Source: Nemertoderma westbladi
Lineage: Eukaryota; Xenacoelomorpha; Nemertodermatida; Nemertodermatidae
Length of the DNA: 24,327 nucleotides
Assembly (NCBI GenBank): GCA_032718475.1
Contig: JAUCBJ010003617.1
Span: forward strand, 1 to 24,327
Reading direction: 5' to 3'
This document shows, piece by piece, positions 1 to 8,743 of the stretch. Numbering within the stretch: position 1 is the stretch's first letter; each line of letters begins with the position of its first letter. The notes beneath the pieces are model-generated. The model was not told the origin of the DNA. It did not search any database and saw only the letters and a program-made list of their open reading frames with translations. The position numbers and the translations under genes were made by a program.

Positions 1-375
1 GAATGATTTGACAAAATTTCGCCTGATAGTTATGTTGCCCCATCTTTGTGCTATCATATAAAAAACGTGAATTGATTAAATTCAAAACTGTAAAAGCCTT
101 AGGGTTTTAAGCACAACCAAGTTTTTTCATTGTTATTTAGTATTAACTAATATTAATTAGCGAAAAATAAAATTTTTCTAATTTTTCATGTAGAATAGCA
201 ATAATGTTAGGTACCTACTGTATATTACATGCTATATTCCAAATTATAGCCAAATCCAAGCAATTTTGAAGCGCTGGAAGTTATAAATCGAAGAAGTTGT
301 CCGAAAATGCAGATTAAGGGGGGTGCTAACCCCCCTTAACCCCACCCCACCCCAATGCATCAGGCAATGTCTCAG
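1..375. other. AT-rich non-coding stretch with a short perfect hairpin
   Basis: I see no gene here. The only structure is a perfect 10-bp stem at 314-323 and 330-339 (TTAAGGGGGG pairing with CCCCCCTTAA) around a 6-base loop. The same TTAAGGGGG sequence precedes the long poly-G tracts elsewhere in the window. Short reading frames on either strand show no recognisable domain. If the LRR-Ig gene continues leftward, a further exon could lie here or beyond the window, but I could not identify one. Confidence 0.5.
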
Positions 376-654
376 CATGAACGATGAACATGCTTCAAAG
401 GGTCGTGTTCTTAGACTTGATGAAACTGTAGAAGGAACCAACAAGCTGGTTCGTAAAGTTATTCTAGAGAAACAACCTCCTCCACAGGCTGCAGATCCTT
501 CAATTCTTCTAAAGGAGTCAATTCCAAGGAGATCAATGCCGAAACAGTCCTGAGAAGTGTACTACGGATTCATGGAAATGCAGTAGGGCCCTCTGGATTG
601 GGTTGGAAGCATATTATATTAACAAAGTTTAGGAAATGCTCCACAGACTTGTGA
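376..654 (+). pseudogene. Decayed fragment of a reverse transcriptase element, N-terminal part
   Basis: Two overlapping frames give consecutive pieces of one reverse-transcriptase-like protein. The first piece reads to 553 and includes ...LVRKVILEKQPPPQAADPS. The second, read from about 538 to a TGA at 652-654, includes a GPSGLGWKHI motif. From memory of the family, that motif (usually AGPSG-x-DA-x-GW) lies just upstream of the RT fingers in a reverse transcriptase family I associate with cnidarians, sponges and other aquatic invertebrates. The element at 13.1-14.6 kb carries the C-terminal half of what looks like the same family. The frame change and the early stop mark it as dead. The rest of the protein is not visible downstream. 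Family membership rests on motif recognition, not on a search. Confidence 0.5.
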
Positions 655-1419
655 TGCACCATTGCCACAATGACGAGGCGGATTTCGAAAACCTCTGTTC
701 CTCCACGCAGCTCGTAGGTCATCCCGTAGACCCCCAGTGCGACATTCTACTGTATAAAGGAGAGGAGATTATCCAATGCGGATACAATGCTGCAGACTTC
801 AATTTAGATTTTGTTTTGAAATGTTTTACAATCACTCCATTTTTCATGTACAACTCTAGCTATGCTCCTCTGTGCTGCAATCTTTTCCTTTTTCACTTTA
901 TTACTAAATATATTTTAAGAAGAGGGCTTATAAATTTTTACTCATTCAGTGTTTATTGATACTTTGTATTTACGTGTACTTGTGTAGGGCTACTATAATA
1001 TGCTATTCATTTAAACTTTTACAGTTTTTAGTTTTCAGTATTATTATTATTATATCATTATTTTACTACTGTTTTAAAAAAATACAGATAACATGGCATA
1101 TAACATTTCTAAGAAATAGTAGTTTGTACAAAAAATAGCGGTGGGCACCCATAAAGTTGCCAATTATTAAAAAATTTATAGGACTGCAGAGTTTATCCAT
1201 CAATTGTTTATATTACAGCACATAGTTATGCCATTCAATATAGGCTACTTCTCTAGTAGCCGCTCAAATTAAAAATGTAACTTACTGAGCGCGTATTTCA
1301 TGTGTTTTGTTCTGTGAATAATATTTATGTTATTTAATTCACTCTAGCATAACCAATGCTATAGCAGGTAAATAATACAAATGGTCAATTAATTAGTAAT
1401 CACTTTTTTCCATTGCAAT

Positions 1420-1481
1420 CAATTATCCAATTAATTGCGTCTGTCCCATCCAATTATCCAATTATTTGCGTCTGTCCCATC
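1420..1481. repeat. 31-bp tandem repeat, two copies
   Basis: Two adjacent 31-bp units differ at one position, and a partial third follows. The unit combines AATTAATT-type sequence with the GC-richer segment CGTCTGTCCCATC. It is most likely a small minisatellite. Confidence 0.85.
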
Positions 1482-1781
1482 CAATTGTTTTGAAATTGCA
1501 AATAAATAAATATGAGCCAATTAATTGCAATTAATTGTATAACAAGTTAATTTTTGATGAACCTTGACCTCCAACCGATTATTATAAATAATGAACAATA
1601 TAGATAGCAGTTGTCTGTTACAATTTATTATTTTACAATCCTCTACAAAACTAAATAAATTCAAAATATACAAAGTGTCAATCAGATTGAATCAGTTTAG
1701 TATAACATTGGCGTCTCATGCGAATGTATATCATACTGTATGGTAAGTGCTGCAACTTAGGACTGGTCTAGGACACCAACA

Positions 1782-1804
1782 CCCCCCCCCCCCCCCCCCC
1801 CCCC
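1782..1804. repeat. Poly-C homopolymer, 23 bp
   Basis: An uninterrupted run of 23 C. Three other long G homopolymers occur in the window (4073-4094, 7269-7281, 24085-24114), so poly-G:C tracts appear to be a feature of this genome. The length is prone to assembly error. Confidence 0.95.
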
Positions 1805-2045
1805 ATCCAACCCCTTACTGGACCTAGGCCCTGGCCTAAATTCCGTGTGATTCGGATCGGGCTTAACAGATATTGGGTCTTTGTCAAAAATTTCAAAATT
1901 TAGGACTTCGTTGTGAATACGGATAGGACGACACTGGGGACTTTAGACAGTGACTTAGGTCAGGACCGAGTTTCAGGAGAGGTCAGGAGAGATGCTTTAA
2001 GGCCCGGTTTACAATCCGTTATAAATTAATATCAATAAAACTTAC

Positions 2046-3235
2046 AATCAGTAGGTTGCATTGGGTTAACAATAAGTGTTTTCCCACGATCCTGAAAACG
2101 AATTCTACCATTATCTTCATCCTTTGCATAAATCAAATTCTGATCACTCGGTAGAATCCATCGTTCTATTGCAAAGTTCGACGAATCTCCATTGGTTTCT
2201 TTGCAAGTAACTGTTAAACTGTAACTTTTTTTATCACTATTTAACCCTTGTTTATGAGTGACAACTAACTCAGGTGGTTTGCAGGTAGTTTTTTCGGGAT
2301 TAAAAGGCTCGAGCTTAACGACAAGATTTCCTGCATACTTATCGTTACTTGGTATACGACACTCAACCTGATCTTTAATGGCGTTACTGAGAGGGACGCT
2401 GGTATCAATAAGCAACGTTTGCATTGGTTCTGCCAGGCAATCGCATATATACGGATTATTGTCAACACGAACCAAAGTTTTACTAAAATTGATTCCTTTA
2501 AACATTCGCTGAGATATGAACATTATAAGGCCGTGATCCATTCTCAACTCAGTTAAGGTATCTTTAATGAAAATGAATGCGTCGGTTTTTATGAAGTATA
2601 AACCACTATTGTGACTCAAATCAAGAAGCGTCACTTTCGTACCTTTCAGCATCCCTTTCTCCAAAGTTGTGATTCTGTTGTGAGAGAGATCGAGAACACG
2701 CAATTCAGGAAGTCCAATATTGTAACCATCGGGAATATCATATATATTATTATGACTTAAATCAAGATATCGTAAATAGTACAAATATAGCTCCGAAAAA
2801 CTGGTAAGACCATTCCAACGCAACTCGAGAGTTCGGAGATACTTGGAATTCTTTAATTCTGAAATGATATTCAATCCATTGGTGTTATACTGACCTTGCA
2901 GGGACAGTTTTTTTAAGCCATCATGATAGTACAACACATCTTTGATTGGGAAGTCTCCTCTCAGATGCAATTCCGTCAACATCGACCGAAAGGGATATAA
3001 CTGTTTGGAGGTGGCTCTCAAACCCTCAACATTAAGAACTTCAATTTTCGAGGCGGTGTCGGCTGTTAATCCGATACCTTCCGGCGTTAACTCTTTCGCA
3101 AGAATCGGATTATCCCCTATAAGTAGCCGGCGAACTGATCCCGGGAGATACTTGAGCGATTTTATCCTTGAATTTCTCAAATCAATGAATGAACATCTGT
3201 CAGGGGATAACCTTTGGAAATCTTGCATCGATAGA
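2046..3235 (-). CDS. LRR-Ig receptor-like protein, second coding exon
   Basis: This 1,190-bp exon encodes leucine-rich repeats, an LRR C-terminal cap and the first half of an immunoglobulin domain. Clear repeats read YLRYLDLSHNNIYDIP, LRVLDLSHNRITTLE and VTLLDLSHNS. The cap begins NPYICDC and has further cysteines in VECRIPS and TTCKPP, the normal LRRCT pattern. The Ig part has the first cysteine (LTVTCKE) and the core tryptophan (ERWILPS), but stops after LIVNPMQPTD, before the expected Y-x-C. The acceptor is CCACCTTCAG ending at 3236 and the donor is GTAAGT starting at 2045. The exon opens with one base that completes the two-base overhang of exon 1, and it ends in phase 1. If the donor were not used, the frame would stop at 2032 and leave half an Ig fold. 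The architecture fits a cell-surface or secreted recognition protein of innate immunity or cell adhesion; the ligand is unknown. Confidence 0.82.
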
Positions 3236-3687
3236 CTGAAGGTGGATCTATAATAATAATGAGTTAAATTATTGTGAAACAGGTTTAGATATATTTTGGT
3301 AGTTATCACTATGTAAAATTAATTGTTGTGTCTATATACTGTATGAAATAAATTAAAACCAGAATAATGAGTTTAAACGATTTACATGGCACCATCTAGA
3401 GTTAAGGGATAGATCCATGTTGTTAAAACCATGGATGGTCCATAGCCGGTACTGCAGGTTAGATCGTCTTGGTACCGGTACAATAGTCATACAGTAGATT
3501 GCAGGATTGTATGGACCAATACTGTAGCAAAACCAATGCTGATTTCAGTTGAGTTCAATTTGTTTATCTGACTCTGTGATAACTGATTAACTTCCTCGAA
3601 TGAGTTTAACTCGGGCGCTAATGCGATTTTCATTCCCAGACCCGGGCCAAGTAACTCAAAATCTTGAGATTGACCATGAAATAAACT

Positions 3688-3814
3688 TCAAGGTGACTTT
3701 GAAACTTAAGTTTTACCTTGACTACGATTTTCTTGAGTTTCAGTCAAGCGGGTAACTCAAAGCAATATGCCTACTTAGTCAAGGTGAAACTTGAAATTTC
3801 AAGGCTCACCTTGA
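3688..3814. repeat. Imperfect foldback rich in CAAGGTGA/TCACCTTG
   Basis: The arm at 3688-3722 (TCAAGGTGACTTTG...ACCTTGACT) pairs with the arm at 3777-3814 at roughly 80% identity by eye. The stretch around it repeats AACTCAAA and CTTGAG several times. It is probably a degraded hairpin-forming element inside the LRR-Ig intron. There is no coding content. Confidence 0.6.
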
Positions 3815-4072
3815 GTATTAAAGATGGATGACATATTTGTTTATTTCAGCAGTTGCCTAGGTTATGCAGTGAAACCCAATGTATAATCCCTGCAATATAC
3901 AGTTGTGGGCCTATTCAATACAGTACAGTATAGGTTAAACACACTGTTGCAACACTTTGGCAATGGTAATTGCGATAACCCACGGAACTTATAAACAGTT
4001 GTTTAGAAGGCTGTAGATAGTTTTAGTTTACCGACTACAGTAGCCTGTGAGGGTGAGCAATGAAGTACTTAA

Positions 4073-4094
4073 GGGGGGGGGGGGGGGGGGGGGG
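4073..4094. repeat. Poly-G homopolymer, 22 bp
   Basis: An uninterrupted run of 22 G preceded by TTAA, the same left context as the tract at 24085-24114. It lies inside the intron of the LRR-Ig gene, upstream of the LINE fragment. Confidence 0.95.
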
Positions 4095-4244
4095 TTATTT
4101 TTCGATACCCATTTTTTGAAACCATTGCTTGTTCATTTTCGGCCACTTTTTGTGTTTTAATTTTCTATTTCTGATAATTGGCAATATTGGAAATATTATT
4201 TAATCAAGAAAACTGGCCGAAACACCCTAACACTCGGGTCCCCA

Positions 4245-4623
4245 ATGCGACAAGGTGAGCTGACAGCCTTGGCAGATAAGCTTTCTCTTAGCGCAGTGGG
4301 TGTTCAAGAGCACCGAATGCAGACTGGACAGACTGATGAGGTTCTGATCAAGGACATGGGGGGCGGTTGGCGACTCGCCCTCGCGTCAGCAGATGATAGT
4401 GGCAATGGTGGAATTGGTCTATTGATGAATCCAACTGCACATGCAGCATTGGACAAAATAGACCAAATCTCTAACCGCATCATCCGTTGCCACTTCTCAT
4501 GTTCTGGAAGACTGGCTAAGAAGTTTCCTAAGGTGGTTCTGATTGTGTGCTACTCTCCAACTAGTGTTGCCCCTGTAGAGGAGGTGGAAAATTTCTACCA
4601 GAATCTACAATATATGCTCACGT
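4245..4623 (+). pseudogene. LINE endonuclease (APE-type) fragment
   Basis: The frame encodes the middle and end of an apurinic-type endonuclease of a non-LTR retrotransposon. Visible family features are VQEHR (the glutamate and adjacent residues of the catalytic QE motif), GNGGIGLLMNP, ISNRIIRCHF and CYSPTSVAPVEEVENFYQNL. In an intact element this enzyme nicks the target DNA to prime reverse transcription. Here the N-terminus is missing, and after about 4618 the frame jumps directly into reverse transcriptase in another frame. The C-terminal end of the endonuclease, the linker and the RT fingers are therefore deleted. The element has the same strand and origin as the next feature. RTE-like or CR1-like affinity is possible but not settled. 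Confidence 0.75.
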
Positions 4624-5460
4624 ATGTTCAGCATACTTTCATTATATGGGATTCCTGATGAAATTATTGCAGCAATCAGATCAGTATACGATGGTTCGAC
4701 AACATTTGTGTCTACTGTTGACGGTGACACAGAACCATTTGAAGTATTATGGAGTGTCCTCCAAGCAGACACACTTGCACCATTCTTGTTCATTATTGTG
4801 GTTGACTATGTTCTACACATGTCCTTAGATCATCATAATGATGATGGGGTGATAATAACTCCACCTACTGGCTCCAGAAGTCGAGGAAATCCTGCCAAGT
4901 ACCTAACTGATCTAGACTTTGCTGATGACTTAGGAGTACTCTCAGAATCATTAGAGGGAGCCCAACGGCTCCTCAGCTCATTAGAACATGCTGCTTCTAG
5001 TGTTGGTCTTTTTATTAACTCCAGAAAGACCAACATTTTGACAGTTAACTTTGAAAGTCCTCAGCAAGTCTCTGATCGGATGAGCATAAGCTCAAAGGAT
5101 GGTATGCTTGAGCATGTGGACGACTTCTGTTACCTGGGATCATGGATCCGGAAGTCAGGTGAGCACCTTCGAATACGTAAGGGGAAGGCATGGGCAGCCT
5201 TGAATAGGCTTTCCAGGATTTGGAAGTCACCGTGAATTAATCGGAAACTTAAGGTCCGATTATTTAGAGCAGCAGTAGTTCCAGTACTCCTCTACGGTAG
5301 TCCATGCTGGGCTCTAAATGCTGATGACACCAAATCTCTGGATGGCGCATTCACAAGAATGCTACGCGGGGTTCATTGTGTCAAGTACAATGCACACATC
5401 TCCAACCAGACACTATATAACATTGGAGGTGTCTCATTGGTTCCCCCAAAAAAACTTAAA
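4624..5460 (+). pseudogene. LINE reverse transcriptase fragment
   Basis: The frame starts in the palm domain with LYGIPDEIIAAIRSVYDG, followed by VLQADTLAPFLF (normally QGD) and the catalytic FADD box at residues 99-102 of this reading frame. The thumb segment FCYLGSWI follows. A single TGA at 5233-5235 interrupts the frame, and the same frame then continues to 5460 with typical LINE C-terminal sequence (KVRLFRAAVVPVLLYG, WALNADD). The stop could be a CGA-to-TGA decay. Coding sequence ends exactly where the SINE dimer is inserted. The upstream RT is deleted against the endonuclease. It is a dead, internally deleted LINE copy in the LRR-Ig intron, in antisense orientation to the gene. Confidence 0.82.
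5446..5460 (+). repeat. Target-site duplication, left copy (15 bp)
   Basis: CCAAAAAAACTTAAA is repeated exactly at 5991-6005 on the other side of the inverted SINE dimer. The length and A-rich sequence are typical of LINE-driven target-primed insertion. Confidence 0.8.
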
Positions 5461-5990
5461 TGAATTGGAGTTGAGCTGTTTCAACTGTAATTAAAGGTGT
5501 AATATTATGGTTTTGTTCAGAAATGGAAAAAATGAGAAAGCGCGTCACCGGGGGTTGAACCAGCGCTCTACGTACGTTTCAGCCTATCAGGACTCATCAG
5601 TAGCGCTAACCAGTTCAGCCACTTGTCCCTGACATTCACCACCCCACCTCATCCACTTCTATTGAACATGCAGTCTTAAGTTGTATATCCTATCTCTAAC
5701 AGCGGACCTACCGGCCTCACGTATGTTAGAGTGAAACAGGAGGAAAGTAAAATGTACTTTCCTCCTGTTTCACTCTAAACTCTAACATACTTGAGGCCGG
5801 TAAGTCCGCTGTTAGAGATAGGATATGCAACAACAACTAAGACTGCCCGTTCAATAGAAGTGGATTAGGTGGGAGGGTGAATGTCAGGGACAAGAGGCTG
5901 AATTGGTTAGAGCTACTGATGAGTCCTGATAGGTGACGGTGACGCGCTTTTCTCATTTTTTCCATTTCTGAACAAAACCATAATATTACA
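5461..5990. mobile_element. Inverted dimer of a tRNA-derived SINE
   Basis: The arms at 5496-5749 and 5755-5992 are near-perfect inverted copies separated by 5 bases, so the sequence can fold into a long hairpin. On the minus strand the left arm carries tRNA promoter elements. An A-box-like TGGCTGAACTGGTTAGCGCT lies at 5602-5621, and a B-box GGTTCAACCCC lies at 5551-5561. These mark a tRNA-derived SINE transcribed by RNA polymerase III. The right arm has the A-box region at about 5894-5913 on the plus strand, but the segment with the B-box is deleted (around 5930). About 35 bp of unrelated sequence precedes the left arm. The 15-bp direct repeats on both sides argue that the dimer moved as one unit into the LINE 3' end. 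Confidence 0.75.
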
Positions 5991-6005
5991 CCAAAAAAAC
6001 TTAAA
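5991..6005 (+). repeat. Target-site duplication, right copy (15 bp)
   Basis: An exact second copy of CCAAAAAAACTTAAA. The first two bases overlap the end of the symmetrical arm, so the precise insert boundary has a two-base ambiguity. Confidence 0.8.
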
Positions 6006-6471
6006 AATACAAATTCTGCATATTGGGTTATCTAAACATTAGCGCAATAAGCACTATAACCAATAACCACCGCATAAAATATAACGAATTAATATTAGTC
6101 GGTTGCCATGGAAACAGAAAAATCTATGATGAATAAACTCTCTCTATTGTTGTAGTTGTCCAATGTATTTGAAGGCCACCTCATTCAAGGCCACTTAGAT
6201 ACCAATATCTCACGAAATATTGTTTGCCATGGAAACATTACCCTTTAAAATTTCATGATTACCAACATGCGTTTTTAGGGGTCAACTATCATGACTATGT
6301 GGGTTATTTGTGATCTTCAATCGCGGCCTACAGGATCACATTAGCCACCAACTATTATTAAAATACCAATTAAAACACTAAAAAAATAAAAAAACCAGTT
6401 GAACTCAATTGGTTTCAATTTAAAATATATTACAGGTCCTGGTGTATTTTATATAAATGGAATTAGTTGTA
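6006..6471. other. Intron sequence with two X-box-like motifs
   Basis: I see no coding sequence. Two copies of a TGCCATGGAAAC sequence occur, one as GTTGCCATGGAAAC at 6102-6115 and one near 6222-6234. They resemble the RFX-binding X-box half-site pair (GTTRCC-AT-GGYAAC). They lie just inside the predicted first intron, where enhancers often sit, but nothing else supports function. Confidence 0.35.
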
Positions 6472-6477
6472 ACTCAC

Positions 6478-7127
6478 TCTTTGTCGTTGCGATTATTGTT
6501 AGCAATGAAATTTCCTACACTTTTCAAATCATCTTTTTGCATCATTGACAGGAATCCATTCAGAAAGCCGATCTTTGCGTTGGTAAATGATAGATATTTA
6601 ATGGTTCCAAACATCGCTGGTAGAGTTAAATCACTTTCGGCCGTTTCTTTTCCAGCAACATTGAGAACAACGAGAGCTGGGAAAATATTTTTAGAGAATA
6701 ATTCTCCCAGCACTGAATGACTCTTTATCTCGGAAAGAGACAGGAAGGAAACTTTCGGAAACGGTGATGCCAATATTGAGTTCACCAATGCTTTGTCAAT
6801 GTTGGCGTGTCTCGGAGGTGAATTAATAATTGACAAAGATCTTAGTTCCTTCATTTCCTTCACCCCAGGTAATGAATTGAAATTATCTTTCCAATAAGTA
6901 GCATCTACACTGATACCAACAATCACATTACTTTCTTTCACATAGCCTTCGATAAAAAACTCGATGGATTTGTGTCCTCGTGCGACGCAATCGAGGACGA
7001 CTCCATCGCATGTATCACCACACAATTCAGGACTGCATGGCGTGTGCGTGGCTTTCTTCTCTTTACTTTGATTAGATTTTTCCAAAAGCAACATTCCAAG
7101 TATAAAAAGTTTTTTGTAACAAAACAT
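6478..7127 (-). CDS. LRR-Ig receptor-like protein, first coding exon
   Basis: This exon starts with ATG at 7127 and encodes 216 residues plus two bases. The N-terminus (MFCYKKLFILGMLLL) looks like a short signal peptide. Cysteines at 31, 36, 40 and 47 form an LRR N-terminal cap (C-x4-C-x3-C-x6-C). Irregular leucine-rich repeats follow, such as LRSLSIINS, KVSFLSLSEI, ALVVLNVAG and IKYLSFTNAKIGFL. Read without splicing, the frame runs 5 bases past the donor and stops at 6474-6476; the donor GTGAGT starts at 6477. The two-base overhang matches the phase at the start of the exon at 3235, and the joined reading resumes in leucine-rich sequence. A possible alternative is a separate truncated LRR gene, but phase, strand and domain order favour one gene. 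I see no TATA box close upstream. Confidence 0.75.
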
Positions 7128-7568
7128 TGTAACGAAATTATTTCTATACCGGTATAGTAAGTATGTCGAGAAAGAGAGGGTGGAATGGACTCAAATACTG
7201 TACCATCTCAGCAAACGAATATCTCGCCTCATTGGTAAATTATAAATTAACCCTATTTGGCCCGGTGTGGGGGGGGGGGGGTGGGCATTTTATACATTTT
7301 TTGTAGTTTATCTGTATTACATGTTTGTTGGAAAACCGAGATAACGCCAACTCCATTTACATCCCTATAATTTTTTTTTGTAATTTTCGTTCTTGGGCAC
7401 CAGAATGGCACCGAAATTGGGTTTGCATTACCAGAAATATTTATAACTAGTTTCATCGTAATCAGCGACCTCGAAAACCTATATACCTTCAGAAATATTA
7501 AAAACCAAACACAAAATTTTTTATTTTTATTTATTTTAAATTTATTTTAAATCTATAAATTAAATTTA
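7128..7568. other. Upstream region of the LRR-Ig gene; no gene seen
   Basis: This stretch lies 5' of the first visible coding exon and should hold its 5' UTR and promoter. I find no clear TATA box. A 13-bp poly-G run lies at 7269-7281, and AT-rich sequence with TTTATTTTAAATTTATTTTAAAT occupies 7515-7565. Short frames in this region are not convincing. Confidence 0.4.
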
Positions 7569-7754
7569 ACCATAAAATTGAGTATCTTACTTAACGAGGA
7601 TGTTTCAATTACGTCCATTGACCAAATTGCAGCAAATGAAAATTTATAGAACTCTCCCCATATCAAAATATCTAAATATTGTAAAAAAAAATGGCCTCTT
7701 TTTAAGAGGTCACTTCAAGTGACCTGTTAGGCCGTATAAATATAGTAGGCCATG
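7569..7754 (+). repeat. Dispersed 187-bp repeat, forward copy
   Basis: This sequence matches the reverse complement of 20289-20475 over its whole length at roughly 89% identity by eye, from ACCATAAAATT to TATAGTAGGCCATG. It has an internal small palindrome (CTCTTTTTAAGAG), then TTCAAGTGACCTGTTAGG. Outside these limits the two copies diverge at once, so the ends are element ends. It has no coding capacity, so it is a short non-autonomous element or the end of a larger one. Whether the two copies are linked is discussed under findings. Confidence 0.75.
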
Positions 7755-7783
7755 CCTGTACATTTAGTATTGTATTTGGTGTT

Positions 7784-7871
7784 ATTGTTTACGTGGTAAC
7801 CCATGACGGCGTTAGTAATGTCCACAAAGGGGACATTACTTAACGCCATCATTGGATACCACGTAAACAAT
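7784..7871. repeat. 88-bp hairpin with about 41-bp arms
   Basis: ATTGTTTACGTGG...GTAATGTCC pairs with GGACATTAC...CCACGTAAACAAT around a short AC-AAAGG loop, with only a few mismatches. The size and symmetry suit either a tiny MITE or a transcript that folds like a microRNA precursor. A MITE is more likely in this context. There is no coding content. Confidence 0.7.
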
Positions 7872-8347
7872 AGGTGGAAATTTTCGAAATGGAGATTAAA
7901 AACTTTGAGCTAGAGAGAGCCAATGGGCCCCTTACGATGATGGTGTGGTATCTGCATTTTGACTATGCTGCGAGGGGCGAATCTACATTATCATTTAGCC
8001 GATTCGCCCAACCCCAACATTAACCTTCCAAGTCAAATGTCCATATATGAATTCTGAATATCTGACTAATACAGTTGGCCACGATATCAACTGCTCAGCC
8101 AGTAGGTGTGGTACAGTAAGACTGTAAGGCCTGGCTAAGCGCTACCCCGGAGCAGCCTGTGATCCGACTGACTGACTGATCGGCTACCAGTAGGTGTGAT
8201 ACTGTCTGGGTTGGTTGGTCACTGCTAAGGGGAACTCTCGTTAGGTCCCAGTCTCGGGGCTGTGGGAAACACAATGCTAGACCCAAGGTCTGGCGATAAA
8301 TACATTTTTTTGTATTACGAGCTATTTTAAATTTAAAAAAATTACTA
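7872..8347. other. Non-coding stretch with a possible SINE-like repeat
   Basis: I see no convincing gene. Positions 8095-8300 are much richer in GC than the surroundings. They contain the related pair CAGTAGGTGTGGTACAGT and CAGTAGGTGTGATACTGT, and end in GGCGATAAATACATTTTTTT, a tail of the kind found on LINE-dependent SINEs. TGGCTAAGCGCTACC inside it vaguely resembles a tRNA A-box, but no B-box is present. I leave it unclassified. Confidence 0.35.
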
Positions 8348-8490
8348 GCTATTTGTTCTAGAACAATAATTTTTTTATTTTATTTTTGTTCTAGAATAGT
8401 GTATATTATATATTCTTTGTTCTAGAACTCTTCACTGTTGCCATGGTAACAATGATTTATGTTATAAAAATGCAGTTCTATACGGAACTG
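8348..8490 (+). repeat. Local AT-rich repeat, copy left of the Merlin element
   Basis: The segment from TAGCTATTTGTTCTAGAAC to CTATACGG matches 10452-10592 in the same orientation with scattered differences. Both copies contain the order GTTCTAGAAC, a second GTTC-AGAA-type palindrome, ACTCTTCA, then GTTGCCAT and GTAACAATGAT. This copy has GTTGCCATGGTAAC at 8437-8450, an exact match to the RFX X-box consensus. The other copy has lost it. Confidence 0.7.
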
Positions 8491-8734
8491 TTAGGCCTAC
8501 CATTTTAAGAACACTAGCTACCATAATACAAAATAATAGCTAAAGGCTCTCAGAAGGTGAATTGTATGTTCTAGAACATATATAGGTTTTTAGGTGATTT
8601 TCAAAAATTTCAAAATTGGGTATATAAATTTTCAATACGTATCCATATCGTATTAGTGCAAAAATAATAATAGTGATAAATTTTTTTTAATTTTTACAAA
8701 AAAATATAGCCATTTTTATTTTTAGCCATTTCAT

Positions 8735-8743
8735 CATGAGGTT
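8735..8743 (+). repeat. Target-site duplication of the Merlin element, left copy
   Basis: CATGAGGTT directly precedes the left terminal inverted repeat and is repeated exactly at 10176-10184. A 9-bp duplication is within the 8-9 bp range known for Merlin transposons. Confidence 0.93.

Larger units (their letters stand above)
655..2030. other. AT-rich stretch with a 31-bp tandem repeat and a poly-C tract
   Basis: I see no coding exon here. Positions 1420-1450 and 1451-1481 are two copies of a 31-bp unit that differ at one base (CAATTATCCAATTA-TTGCG followed by TCTGTCCCATC), with the start of a third copy after them. A run of 23 C lies at 1782-1804. The open frame at 636-959 has no recognisable domain and is probably chance. 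The next exon of the minus-strand LRR-Ig gene could fall here. I looked for a minus-strand Y-x-C motif behind an acceptor site and found nothing convincing. Confidence 0.55.
3236..6477 (-). other. Predicted intron of the LRR-Ig gene, filled with transposon debris
   Basis: The donor GTGAGT on the minus strand (6472-6477 in plus coordinates ACTCAC) and the acceptor TTCAG (3236-3240) bound a 3,242-bp intron. Exon 1 leaves GA and exon 2 supplies T, which restores an aspartate codon and keeps the leucine-rich frame. The intron contains a plus-strand LINE fragment, a poly-G tract, a foldback at 3688-3814 and an inverted SINE dimer, so all the recognisable elements are antisense or neutral to the gene. 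The positions are inferred from splice signals and phase, not from transcripts. Confidence 0.65.

Noticed and set aside
636-959. 107-residue open frame on the plus strand
   Set aside because: It overlaps the tail of the RT fragment in another frame, turns into AT-rich hydrophobic noise and has no recognisable domain.
1146-1154. Minus-strand Y-G-C as the missing Ig-domain exon of the LRR-Ig gene
   Set aside because: There is no acceptor site in a suitable position and the surrounding translation is short and AT-rich, so the match is probably chance.
5545-5635. Possible tRNA gene on the minus strand
   Set aside because: An A-box-like and a B-box sequence are present, but no acceptor stem or complete cloverleaf can be formed, and the sequence is duplicated as an inverted dimer with target duplications. 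It is a tRNA-derived SINE, not a tRNA gene.
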